This document shows, in pieces, positions 53,621-64,000 of a DNA stretch of 64,000 nt. Numbering within the stretch: the stretch's first letter is position 1; every line of letters starts with the position of its first letter. Below the pieces are notes generated by a model, which saw nothing but the letters and a program-made list of their open reading frames with translations, was not told where the DNA came from and ran no database searches. Origin of the DNA: Achatina immaculata. Lineage: Eukaryota > Mollusca > Gastropoda > Stylommatophora > Achatinidae. The position numbers and the translations under genes were made by a program. The stretch spans positions 20,512,503-20,576,502 of the forward strand of contig CM019715.1 of NCBI GenBank assembly GCA_009760885.1, read 5' to 3'.

Positions 53621-54024
53621 TGTAAGAGAAACAGTGAGTGGATAACATAATTAAAAAGACGGGAAGGTCATTTGAGGAAATTCTTAATAACTGCGCTACT
53701 GTGAAGTGTCAGAAAGGCAAGTTGTAGACAAGAAATAACCCTACATCTATGCGTGTTTGTGTACATTGATTATACATGGATCAGTGCATGAATTATGGGA
53801 GTATATGGGCGTGTGTCGTGAAGTGAATGTATGCGAGAAGTGTTATCATGAAATACAGAAGAGTTTAGCACGACTTATGACTTTATGTTCATCAGTTTGT
53901 GTAAGCATCTGAAGATTTAAACCCATTTTCCTGAAGGTTTTGTGCATATTTAAGATCCATTTAAGAGATTGCTAATCACATTTGTTCATTTAACCAGAGC
54001 CTGTGTTTCTTTATCAATCTGCAT

Positions 54025-54640
54025 TACCTTGGCAGCTATATAGACCAGGATGGTGACACCAGAAAGGAAGTTAGAACTAGAATTGCAAAAGCAGCATAGA
54101 TCTTCAAGAATCTTGAGAACATATGACGTTTAAAAGTTATAAGCACAAAAAACCAAGTTAAGACTATTCAATTAAAATGTAATATCCACCCTCATTTATG
54201 CATGCGAAAGCTGGAAAACAACTAAAGAAATAGAAAAGAAATTAAACTCTTTTGAAAGCAAATGCCTAAGGAAATTACTTGGCATCAAGTGGAACGAATT
54301 CAAGAACAATGCAGAGATAAGACAGATGACTGAACAACAACCAGTCTCATGGGTGATCAGGAAAAGGAGATAGACATATGTCGGTCACGTGATGAGAAGA
54401 AACGATCAGAGAATCCGAAAACAAGCTATCAAGTAGAACACAACAGGCCGAAGAAAAAGAGTCAGACCGCGTGAAACTCTAAAGAGGACATTGTTAAGAG
54501 AGGCCAAATTAGTAGGCATAAAATCCCTTGATGAGGTTGAAAAGCTCGCTGAAAACAGGAACAACTGGCGAACTACTTTGCGAGCCCTATGTGACGTTTA
54601 ACAGCACGTGAAGGATATAAGATATATAAGATAAGTGTTT
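54025..54640 (+). pseudogene. LINE family A 3' fragment
   Basis: Starts at [20 protein letters not shown], runs through the C-terminal region ([20 protein letters not shown]) and ends GGATATAAGATATATAAGAT. Frameshifted. Confidence 0.8.
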
Positions 54641-55250
54641 CTTTATGTTGTCAGTGTTAATCTTCCCTTGTTTATACTTTCTTTATCTTGCTAATTAGTG
54701 ATCTGTTGTGCATAGAGAAGGTCACTGTAACTTTGAATGAAAGATGTTTCCACATATGCTCAGTTTCCAAGTATTTCTTGGTCCAACGTTACCTCTTTGG
54801 ATATTCCTGATCAGTATACTCCACAGCTATACATGTTTGTGGGGTCGACAAAAATAAATAAGTTGTTCTCTGAATTTTTTTATTGTTGAAAACTCTTAAG
54901 AACGCAGATCATGTGACACTGGCTGATCTCCACCACCTGGAATCGCACACGACGCAAGAAACTCTATCAGTTAATGTTCTGCAGGTGATTCAGGATAACC
55001 TCAGGGGAGGGATCATTCTGTAATTATTATAGCTGGAAGAGGGGGGAGAGAGCTGGCTTTGTCTTCTCTGTTCTTGTACAATGTTTCTACCGTGGCGTCT
55101 GTCATGTCCTGTAACATTTGAGACTAAACCTTGCACAGGATTTGGATGTTGTGGATGTGTGAAAGGAGCGTGCATGTATACTTTACTTCTTTACTTTTCT
55201 TTAATTCCTTACTTTTCTTTACTTCTTGTGTGTGTCTCAGCTGCGTTAAT
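54640..55250. other. Unannotated stretch
   Basis: Unique sequence without a recognisable gene. Confidence 0.4.
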
Positions 55251-55254
55251 CTGA

Positions 55255-55765
55255 GCGTGATAGTGACTATGTGGACAGATGTTGTAACACGGTTGATAGT
55301 GACTATGTGGGCAGGTGTGATGACACGGTTGATGATGACTATGTGGGCAAGTGTGATGACACAGTTGATGGTGACTATGTGGACAAGTGTGATGACACGG
55401 TTGATGGTGACTATGTGGACAAGTGTGATGACACGGTTGATGGTGACTATGTGGACAAGTGTGATGACACAGTTGATGGTGACTATGTGGGCAGGTGTGA
55501 TGACACAGTTGATGGTGACTATGTGGGCAGGTGTGATGACACAGTTGATGGTGACTATGTGGACAGATGTTGTAACACGGTTGATGGTGACTATGTGGAC
55601 AGATGTTGTAACACAGTTGATGGTGACTATGTGGACAGATGTTGTAACACAGTTGATGGTGACTATGTGGACAGATGTTGTAACACGGTTGATGGTGACT
55701 GTGTGGACAGGTGTGGTGACACAGTTGATGGTGACTATATGGACAGGTGTGGTGACACAGTTACA
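55255..55765. repeat. 36-bp minisatellite, about 14 copies
   Basis: Monomer GTTGATGGTGACTATGTGGA followed by CAAGTGTGATGACACG or CAGATGTTGTAACACG. The 12-codon length keeps several frames open on both strands (for example DTVDGDYVDKCD). Variants cluster in blocks, showing local gene-conversion-like spread. Confidence 0.92.
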
Positions 55766-56342
55766 ACGACCACAGCACATTATTACTTCACGTTCTCGTC
55801 TCTGCGAGGACAGGAGAGACCTCTACAAACACGGAATGACAGAATTTAAGAAGGCTAGTGTTGTAAGATCCATGTTTACTTACATCTCTCAGTAAATTCA
55901 AGCGATGAACACAACCTCTCATTAAAAAAAAAACATACTTCCATGCTCTAACTCGGTCGTCTATCTTCTCCTACCAAAAATCCTGCCAAGACCTGAACTC
56001 CCATTCAGTTCTCGATCATATGACCAAGTGCGTGATAATACTCCCATCCTTGTTAAACGTGTGTTGATGCATGTTTGATCAAGCTACGACACACGAGAGG
56101 TCTAATATAATATTGTTATAGGAATTGTCCATTATTTTAACACTTCTATGAGAATGTTGTCATTGTTTTATTGTTTACCTTTTTCACTGTAAAAGATCGC
56201 TGATGGCAACAGAGAGTTTTTGTTCATTAGGTGTGCTTATTCACCTCAGGATTACAGAAAGTTTAAATGCTGTGACTGTTCCAGTCTTGAATCTGCTTGT
56301 TCTTGTCTCAACGCAGCTCATAATTTTAAAATCTTAGAGGAC

Positions 56343-57070
56343 CTAGTAAAAATAATTATGTCAGTCCGTAAGAACAGTGAATAACAGAGTCTCTATCTTA
56401 ATGCGAATAAAACTAAATTGATGACAACTGACAAAACAAACAAGGCAGCTGATATATGTATCAATGAGGAAAAACTGGAAGAAGTGGAGAGTTTTGAATA
56501 TCTTGGATCACTGCTAACTAATAATGGAGATACAATGAGGGAAATTAAAAGGAGGACATCTATCGCTCTTCAGAAAATAAAACAACTAAAGACTCTGTGG
56601 AGAGGAACAGACAGAACTACAAAAATAAGATTTTTAAGGGCATGCATCTTTCCCATCGCAACATATGTCTGTGAGACCTGGAAACTTAACAACTGAGAAA
56701 CACATAAATGCCTTTGAATGTAAATCGTACAGAAGAGTTCTTCAAATATCATGGACACACAAAAAAATATCTATACTACAAGAACTTAATATTGAAGAAG
56801 GCTGGCTAGTAAAGAGGATTAAACATAGAAAACTTAAATATTTTGGACACATTAAACGTCATGATAATCTAGAGAAGACCGTCTTGGAAGGGTACATAAC
56901 GGGACAAATAAAGAGAGGAAGACCAAAGCCAAGATGGCTGCAAGACATCGTTGATGATCTACAAATGGATGCATCAGCAGCAGTCCATCTTGTTCACAAC
57001 CGAAAGGCCTACAAGAGTGCTGTTAGGGAGGCAAAGTTCCGCAAGGGACATGCAAATGAATGAATGAAAG
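56343..57070 (+). pseudogene. LINE family B 3' portion
   Basis: Begins at IIMSVRKNSE, then DICINEEKLEEVESFEYLGS, RACIFPIATYVCETW and, after a frameshift, ILQELNIEEGWLVKRIKHRK, GRPKPRWLQDIVDDLQMDAS and AVREAKFRKGHANE. Ends in (TGAA)n. Confidence 0.85.
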
Positions 57071-57364
57071 AGGACCTAATTTATACGCTTTCAGCTTCAC
57101 ATTTCATATTTATTTTCATTTTCACTATCTTCATATGGCGCCTGAAAGTCTGAAATGTTGTAATGGTCCAGAAATGTGAAAGTACTAACACTTCACACTC
57201 CTGCAATACGAAGATGCTATGGGACGTAGAGATATCCTCATATACCATACAAGACAAATAGATGATCGAAGGGGCGAGAGAAAGAGTGAAATGTGTATTC
57301 AAAGTGGGAAAAATCTGGCAACTAAATTCATCTGACATCTTGACCGTCTCTCTTAGGTGCGTTT

Positions 57365-57625
57365 GTTATATATGTATGTGTGTACGTACGTATGTATGTA
57401 TGTATGTGTGCATGTATGTGTGTACATATGTATGTATGTATGTATTTATGTATGTATGTATGTATTATGTATGTATGTATTATGTATGTATGTATTATGT
57501 ATGTGTGTATGTATTATGTATATATGCATGTATATATGTATGTATGTATGTGTGTATTTGTGTATATATATGTATGTATGTATATGTGTATGTATGTATG
57601 TACGTATGTGTGTATGTATGATTGC
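57365..57625. repeat. TATG tetranucleotide microsatellite
   Basis: (TATG)n with TACG, TGTG and TTATG interruptions. Open frames of MYVCMYVC type over it are artefacts. Confidence 0.95.
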
Positions 57626-57844
57626 ACACATGATTGTGTATGAGTATAAGTATGCGTATTTGTCAGAACGTATATATAGGCGTACGCTTAAAAATAATAA
57701 ATACGAGCTTTTAAAAAATATTAACCTTACAGATCTTAAAGATAAGCTTTACAATCTGTTCAAATATAGCATGACCTTACAGCTCACATGTATATTTTAT
57801 GTTAGATACATACGTAAGAAGTGAAGTTTATGTTTCCAATGCAC

Positions 57845-58150
57845 ACAGAGAAATCACAAACTGAAGTCTAACACTCAGAGAAATCAGAAATCGAAGTTTA
57901 ACACTCAGAGAAATCACAAACTGAAGTCTAACAGTCAGAGAAATCACAAATTGAAGTTTAACACTCAGAGAAATCAGAAATCGAAGTTTAACACTCAGAG
58001 AAATCACACACTGAAGTCTAACAGTCAGAGAAATCACAAATTGAAGTCTAACACTCAGAGAAATCACACACTGAAGCCTAACAGTCAGAGAAATCATAAA
58101 CTGAAGTCTAACACTCAGAGAAATCAGAAATCGAAGTTTAACATTCAGAC
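57845..58150. repeat. 30-bp minisatellite, 10 copies
   Basis: Monomer AAATCACAAACTGAAGTCTA followed by ACACTCAGAG. Two monomer types partly alternate. Confidence 0.92.
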
Positions 58151-58411
58151 GTCTGCTACCATCAAATGGAAAGGAAAATGTTACGATACTTTGGTATGAA
58201 TATACAATCTCATCATTTGCAACATTTAGTGGACAAACCTTAACTCAGGCAAGATTTTTGGGGTTATTTTTACATAATGATGAGATCTTGTATTATACAA
58301 ATATATGCATGTATATGTATCAATGAAATGTTCTGGCATTGCACTTGAGATCAACAAGTTTCATAATTGCATGTTTCAGAATAAACATAAAAAAGGTTGT
58401 ACAGCAGAAAG

Positions 58412-58845
58412 CATCGCAACATAAGCCTGTGAGACCTGGACACTTAAAAAAACAGCTGAGAAACACATAAATGCCTTTGAGTGTAAATGCTACAGAAGAG
58501 TTTTTCAGATACCATGGACACACACACAAAAATAAAAAATATATCCATACTACAAGAGCTTAATATTGAAGAATGCTGGCTAGTAAAGAGGATTAAACAT
58601 AGAAAACTGAAATATTTTGGACACATTAAACGTCATGATAACCTAGAGAAAACTGTCTTGGAAGGGTACATAATTGGAAAAAGAAAGAGAGGAAGACCAA
58701 GGCAAAGATGGTTGCAAGACATCATTGATAATCTGCAAATGGATGCATCAGCAGCAGGGCATCTTGCTTACAACCGAAAGGCCTACAAGAGAGCTGTTAG
58801 GGAGGCAAAGTTCCTCAAATGACATGCAAATGACTGACTGACAGC
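58412..58845 (+). pseudogene. LINE family B 3' end
   Basis: CETWTLKKTAEKHINAFECK, ISILQELNIEECWLVKRIKH, GKRKRGRPRQRWLQDIIDNL and AVREAKFLK, then TGACTGACTGAC tail. Confidence 0.85.
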
Positions 58846-60130
58846 ATAAAGAGAGGACATCAGCAATAATAGGCAAATTTGAAGCTGGAGAAACTTAACG
58901 CGGAATGTTTAATCAGCAACTGTTTGATCTGAAGTTGCAGCAGTCTGGTGTGACGGATTCGGGTCACACTGGGCTACTGTGACGACCTTTATTTTTCAAA
59001 GCAGGTGCAAGAATTATGACAGCCATTAAAGATAACTAGCCCGATAATCAACCTGTTGTGTTACCACATCGGGAAGCATAGGATTTATTTATCTTCGCTT
59101 TACACTGCCTCACCATGTTAATCATGTGTTAATTTATCTATGGTTCATTGTTTGATCATGTGTTAATATATGCCTGGTTAATTATTTAATAGTGCGTTAA
59201 TTTATCCCTGTTTCATTATTTACTCATGAGTTAATTTGTCCCAGTTTTAATACTTGATCGTGAATTAATTTATCCTCGTTTTCGAAATGCCAACAAACAA
59301 CGCCAGCAACATACAGACACGCTGGACAGCAGCTGTTTGTAACTAAAAGCTATGATTGATACAGAGAATAAAAAACACAAGCCCTGACTAAGTAAAACTG
59401 GTGGAAAATTTAACATGGAAATAGATGCTAGCAACACGAGACATACGCAAGACTTCTAATACCTCGATGTCATATCATGACAGAAGGAAGACTTTGTCAA
59501 GAGATTGTGTACAGACTCCCTACACCAAATAATGTACATACATTTTAAAAAAAAATAAACTATAAATTCCCTGTACTGAAACACGCTGAAGTATCTATGA
59601 CAGCAAAAAATGAAAATAAACTCCTTAATGTATTTTGATCTGTCAGTGATATGTATGAGTCTTAATTTTTAAAAAAAAACAACATATTCATTCCACAAGG
59701 CAGACAACCAAAGTAATTAACAAGGTTCGGAAAGACTGGACAAGAAGTAAAGATCAAGAAATACAGCTGGGGGAAAAATACAGTCAGAACAGATACAGAG
59801 AGACAATGAAGAAAGCGGCTGGATATTAGAACCAGGTAGACCAGCTTTATGGAATTACAACAAAATATGGCCGGAAGATGCCCTTGAAAAAAAGGTGAAT
59901 GGATGTAGTAAAAAATATCGTTTTGGAGACCAAATGTGACTACGTTTGGACTGCAGATAAAGTTTTATAAACCGAAACTTCACAACAGTAACATTAGACC
60001 AAACTCTTGACATGGCCAAGAGACTTTTACTTGTCTCACTCTTGTGTTTTCCATTGTGTATTTGTTATATGGTTCTGTAGTTTATATTTCTTCTTTATTT
60101 GTTCCTTTTTTTCATTGTATGACCTTTGCT
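58845..60130. other. Unannotated, with a degenerate 45-bp repeat at 59110-59285
   Basis: Four loose copies of TTAATTTATCYMTGGTTCAT with TGATCATGTG are visible. A Lys-rich, broken reading stretch at about 59695-59900 (KVINKVRKDWTRSKDQEIQL) might be a retroelement remnant, but I cannot name it. Confidence 0.4.
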
Positions 60131-60505
60131 TCTCTTGTTTTGGCGTCCAAGTTCTCTAGCTATAGAGAATGTGAGGTTTACATCTATGATTCAGCCTCAT
60201 TGGAACTGTGAGCTGGTGTTCTCTGCAGCCGATGCGGTAAAGATGTTGTGGTACAATTTGGGAGCGGGTCATGGCGACTATTTTATCTGTCTCTGAGTAG
60301 AGCAAGGGGCTGTACAAAGCGTTCTTAGCAGATTTCAGTATTTTGAGGACTATATCGATCCCTGCCTCGTTAACCAGGCTAAGCTTGTTACTGGGGGTAC
60401 CAACGGAGAGATGGATGAGGGTCTTGATCAGCTATGATTTACCAATCCTGAGCCAGCATGTCAGCTATGGTTCGCTGACTGCAAATAAGATAGCGTCTTC
60501 TACCG
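60130..60505 (-). mobile_element. Unclassified interspersed repeat (family U), longest copy
   Basis: Minus strand: AGAAGACGCTATCTTATTTG, GCAGTCAGCGAACCATAGC, GTAACAAGCTTAGCCTGGTT, GAGGCAGGGATCGATATAG, ATCTGCTAAGAACGCTTTGT and CCAGCTCACAGTTCC. It is homologous over its length to the copies at 5617 and 46575. Confidence 0.55.
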
Positions 60506-61510
60506 TACGTACAAATATGTGATTATAATTTATAGATTAGATGTTTTAGATAAGAGAATACACACACACACACATATATATATCATGAAGATATCCATGA
60601 ATAAACAGTAACACATTATGTCTCATGTTATACGACTACCTTTGTTTATCTCATACCTGCACATAATCCCGGATGTTTGTTTTATACTGGAGTCCAGAAT
60701 ACGCACTGAAATAACCCTAATACTTGATCGCTACCTTCTCAGTAATACTGTTACAGAGATTTATAACTTAGCAATATCGGTGATGGGATAAGCTTCCACT
60801 ACACAATAAATATCAATCCATTTCAAACAATGGGCTTTTTTCGTCGATTATAGGATCTATTTTTTGTGGGTTACTTTCATTGCCTGACACCGGTTGTGCT
60901 GAAGGGGATAGAGGTTACCGATGAAACTACGGGTAGCCACTGCTGAAAGGTGTACATCCACTTCAGTCGACCCATTTATATCGGGGCTTTACATGAATCA
61001 CTTAAGACAATTTAAACACAGTGGGGAAATACATTCTGGCACTAGGGGAGGCAACCCTGACTTTCTGACTCGGGCACGAAACATTCACAGTAACAGTTCA
61101 AAGCTGTGGATCAGTTTATAAAGTGTCGCTTTCAGGTATTGCGCAGGTAAGAAATTTGTGAAAACTTTGGAAAATTTAAGGGATTATTTATTTAAGTATG
61201 CTTTTATATTTGTATGAAATGAATGCTTAATAGTTTCATAGTTATAGGAAATTACTGATATATTGATATAATACTTATATATGTATATGAAATAATATGT
61301 GTCTAAAAATGATACATAGACCAGTTCAAGAATGATCTGACATGATGAAATTTATTGTCTTCGAGCTGTCCTCTTGGTTTCATTAATTCTCCTCTTGCAC
61401 AGGTACATTGTACCTAACGTTTCTGTTGTTACTTGTGATATGTGGTTATTTATATGTGGTATGCGTACTAAAAAGTAAGAGAAATGACGACTGCGGTAAA
61501 AGTGGTTCTA
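60505..61510. other. Unannotated stretch
   Basis: Contains a short CA/TA run (about 60560-60583). An open frame at 60921-61121 has no recognisable likeness. Confidence 0.4.
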
Positions 61511-61800
61511 GTAATGAAGGTAGACACTAGTAATAAAGGTAGACACTAGTAATAATGGTAGACACTAGTAATGAAGGTAGACACTAGTAATGAAGCTAAA
61601 TACTAGTAATGAAGGTAGAGACTAATAATTTTATGAAGGTAAACACTAGTAATAAAGGTAGACACTAGCAATAAAGGTAGACACTAGTAATAAAGGTAGA
61701 CACTAGTAATGAAGGTAGACACTAGTAATGAAGCTAAATACTAGTAATGAAGGTAGAGAATAATAATTTTATGAAGGTAGACACTAGTAATGAAGGTAGG
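61510..61800. repeat. 19-bp minisatellite, about 15 copies
   Basis: Monomer TAGTAATGAAGGTAGACAC. A block containing GAAGCTAAATACTAG and AATAATTTTATG recurs about 145 bp later, so a higher-order unit exists. Confidence 0.92.
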
Positions 61801-62219
61801 CAGAGGTGTATGGTTCAGTTTAACAAAAAGATAGAAAGAGTGAGGAAAGTGGACAGAAACAAGAATGGCAGAAAGTAAGATGAGCACATGTAGGTGAAAA
61901 ACAGAGAGGAGACCAGAAGGTTAAGTATTTAGTTTTTTATCTTTTTTCCCGTGTTTTTATCTGCTGTTTTTATGTGATCCTTGAAAAAAAGGCTTTTGTC
62001 GAAATATTGGACTGTTGTATGTTCTTCATTTATGCATGCCCATCTTGCTTGCTTTCTATCACTCTTGTTTCTCCCCATTTTCCTCTCTGTTTTTGCGTGT
62101 GTGTGTGTGTAAAATTTGCACCATATACCTCTACCCACATCCAGTGTCTACTAAGCAGGGATAAATATTTTACAGTCAATAAATAGATAAACAATGTGAA
62201 GAACGAGACAACGAATGTG

Positions 62220-62395
62220 CTCTCTCTCTCTCTCACACACACACATTATTCTTCTCTCGGCCATTCTCTCACACACACACTATTCTTCTCTCGGTCTTTC
62301 TCTTACATATGCACACATTCTCTGCCCTCTCTCTCTCTCTCATACACATACTATTCTTCTCTCTGTCTTTCTCTTACACATACACACATTCTCTG

Positions 62396-62432
<37 letters not shown>

Positions 62433-62595
62433 ACACACACATTATTCTTCTCTCGGCCGTTCTGTCACACACACACTATTCTTCTCTCGGTCTTTCTCTT
62501 ACATATGCACACATTCTCTGCCCTCTCTCTCTCTCTCTCATACACATACTATTCTTCTCTCTGTCTTTCTCTTACACATACACACATTCTCTGCC

Positions 62596-62632
<37 letters not shown>

Positions 62633-62880
62633 TATTCTTCTCTCTGTCTTTATCTTATACATGCACACATTCTCTGCCCCCCCTCTCTCTTACACTCTCA
62701 CACACACACTATCCTCTCCGTCTTTCTCTTACATGTACAGACATTCTCTTCCCCGCTGTCTCTCCCATATATACACACAGTATCTCAGTTTCTCCGATTC
62801 TCTCTTTTCCTCTCTCTGTTACACACATACACTCTATATACCCCCTTCTCTCTCTCTCAATCACTCGCCCACTGTTATCT
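62220..62880. repeat. CT/CA compound repeat with higher-order units
   Basis: Blocks of (CT)n and (CA)n alternate with TATTCTTCTCTCGGTCTTTC and ACATTCTCTGCCCT. A unit of about 180-190 bp recurs. The 225-256-codon open frames are by-products. Confidence 0.92.
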
Positions 62881-62924
62881 TATCCCAACTAAATCTCCGT
62901 ACACACATTCATCTTTCTACAAAT

Positions 62925-63165
62925 TTATTAACACCATACGTTATGTTCACTTTAAAAATCTGTTAACACCATCTGTTGTGTTAACTTTACAAATTTGTTA
63001 ACATCATATGTTTTGTTCACTTTACAAATCTGTTAACATAATATGTCATATTCACTTTACAAATTTGTTAACATCATATGTTTGTTTATTTTACAAATCT
63101 GGCAACATCATATGTTATGTTCACTTTACACATTTGTTAACATTGTATGTTTTGTTCACTTGTAC
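62925..63165. repeat. 35-bp minisatellite, about 7 copies
   Basis: Monomer ACAAATTTGTTAACATCATA followed by TGTTTTGTTCACTTT. Confidence 0.9.
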
Positions 63166-63519
63166 AAACATATTCAGGCACCAGTAAGCCTAGCCACTGT
63201 CAGTTCCAGCCTTATACCCAACACACTCTCCACGTAACTCTCGTCAACCAGACAGAATGTTTGTAAAATGCTCTCAAAGTTTACCAAAGCTCTTTTCTAT
63301 AGTTCATCATTACATCGTTGTTGTAGGAAAGTTGTATGTACAGACACAATTTTTTCATTCTACTAGCAGCTTGAATGAAGAAGCGCTGTAGTGAGGTCTT
63401 ACGTGTTGTCATGTTGCACGTCTTTTAATATGCTTGCCTCTTCCTTTCATCACTTTATTTTGACAACTGTTCTATTTTCCTAAAAACGCTGGAAACTCTT
63501 AAGACCGATTCCAATCTCT

Positions 63520-64000
63520 ATACTGTAATCCCATAAATACTAATGTCTATATTGTAATCTAATAAATCCTAATCTTTATACTGTAATCTAGTAAATCCTA
63601 ATTTATGTACTTAATCTAATAAATCCTAATCTCTATACTGTAATCTAATAAATCCTAATCTTTATACTGTAATCTAGTAAATCCTAATTTATGTACTTAA
63701 TCTAATAAATCCTAATCTCTATACTGTAATCTAATAAATTCTAATCTTTATACTGTAATCTAATAAATCCTAATCTTTATACTGTAATCTAGTAAATCCT
63801 AATTTATGTACTTAATCTAATAAATCCTAATCTCTGTACTGTAATCTAATAAATCCTAATCTTTATACTGTAATCTAATAAATCCTAATCTTTATGCTGC
63901 AATCCCTAATCTCTATGCTGTAATCTAATAAATCCTAATCTCTATACTGTAATCTAATAAATCCTGATCTTTATGCTGTAATCCCTAATCTCTATACTGT
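63520..64000. repeat. 29-bp minisatellite, running off the right edge
   Basis: Monomer CTAATAAATCCTAATCTTTA followed by TACTGTAAT. A variant TTTATGTACTTAAT recurs every three to four monomers, giving a higher-order unit of about 110 bp. Confidence 0.92.

Noticed and set aside
55124..55895. Open frames of 192-254 codons on both strands, one Cys-rich (DTVDGDYVDRCC)
   Set aside because: A 36-bp stop-free repeat keeps several frames open at once; the frames do not continue usefully beyond the array.
57262..57824. Met/Tyr/Val/Cys-rich open frames up to 155 codons
   Set aside because: Translation of a TATG microsatellite.
62196..63001. Open frames of 225-256 codons rich in Ser/Leu/His
   Set aside because: Translation of CT/CA dinucleotide and higher-order repeats, open in all three plus frames.
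1..64000. CRISPR array (many regular direct repeats)
   Set aside because: Monomers abut without unique spacers, no cas genes, and the genome is clearly eukaryotic with introns.

Overview
The window is metazoan nuclear DNA: one spliced gene with long introns (GT-AG borders, phases that chain correctly), non-LTR retrotransposons, Penelope-like and mariner elements, tRNA-derived SINEs and a very heavy load of intronic minisatellites. The style suggests a lophotrochozoan-type invertebrate such as a mollusc or annelid, but no single feature proves this.

The only host gene I can support is ANKMY2 (ankyrin-repeat and MYND-finger protein) on the + strand, from 1520 to 35530. Twelve exons can be read, plus a second copy of exon 7 and a second copy of exon 11. 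The single-copy reading gives 478 codons: ankyrin repeats at about residues 43-140, a conserved middle region at about 150-312, a complete MYND zinc finger at 320-357, and a long Glu/Lys-rich charged tail.

The introns hold most of the remaining material. Intron 3 carries a SINE and an RTE-like LINE split by a Penelope-like element with long inverted arms. Intron 5 has a deleted mariner and a fresh 875-bp tandem duplication. Introns 6 to 11 hold long minisatellites and the two exon duplications. The last intron holds a near full-length RTE-like LINE and a LINE RNase H domain whose core has been amplified into a 54-bp array.

Downstream of the gene, 37.2-46.5 kb is a 3.8-kb unit in three copies, the third truncated, with a 26-bp minisatellite beyond each copy. 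From 46.5 kb to the end I see no host gene. The sequence is arrays (32-bp, 36-bp, 30-bp, 19-bp, CT/CA and others) mixed with LINE fragments of at least three families. The long open frames there are products of tandem repeats or retrotransposon remnants.

The themes most worth following are: recent tandem duplications with short homologies at their breakpoints, two of which copied ANKMY2 exons; hammerhead-ribozyme-like motifs beside Penelope-like sequence at two loci; and minisatellites that appear to have grown out of transposon ends, a transposon coding domain and splice-site sequence.
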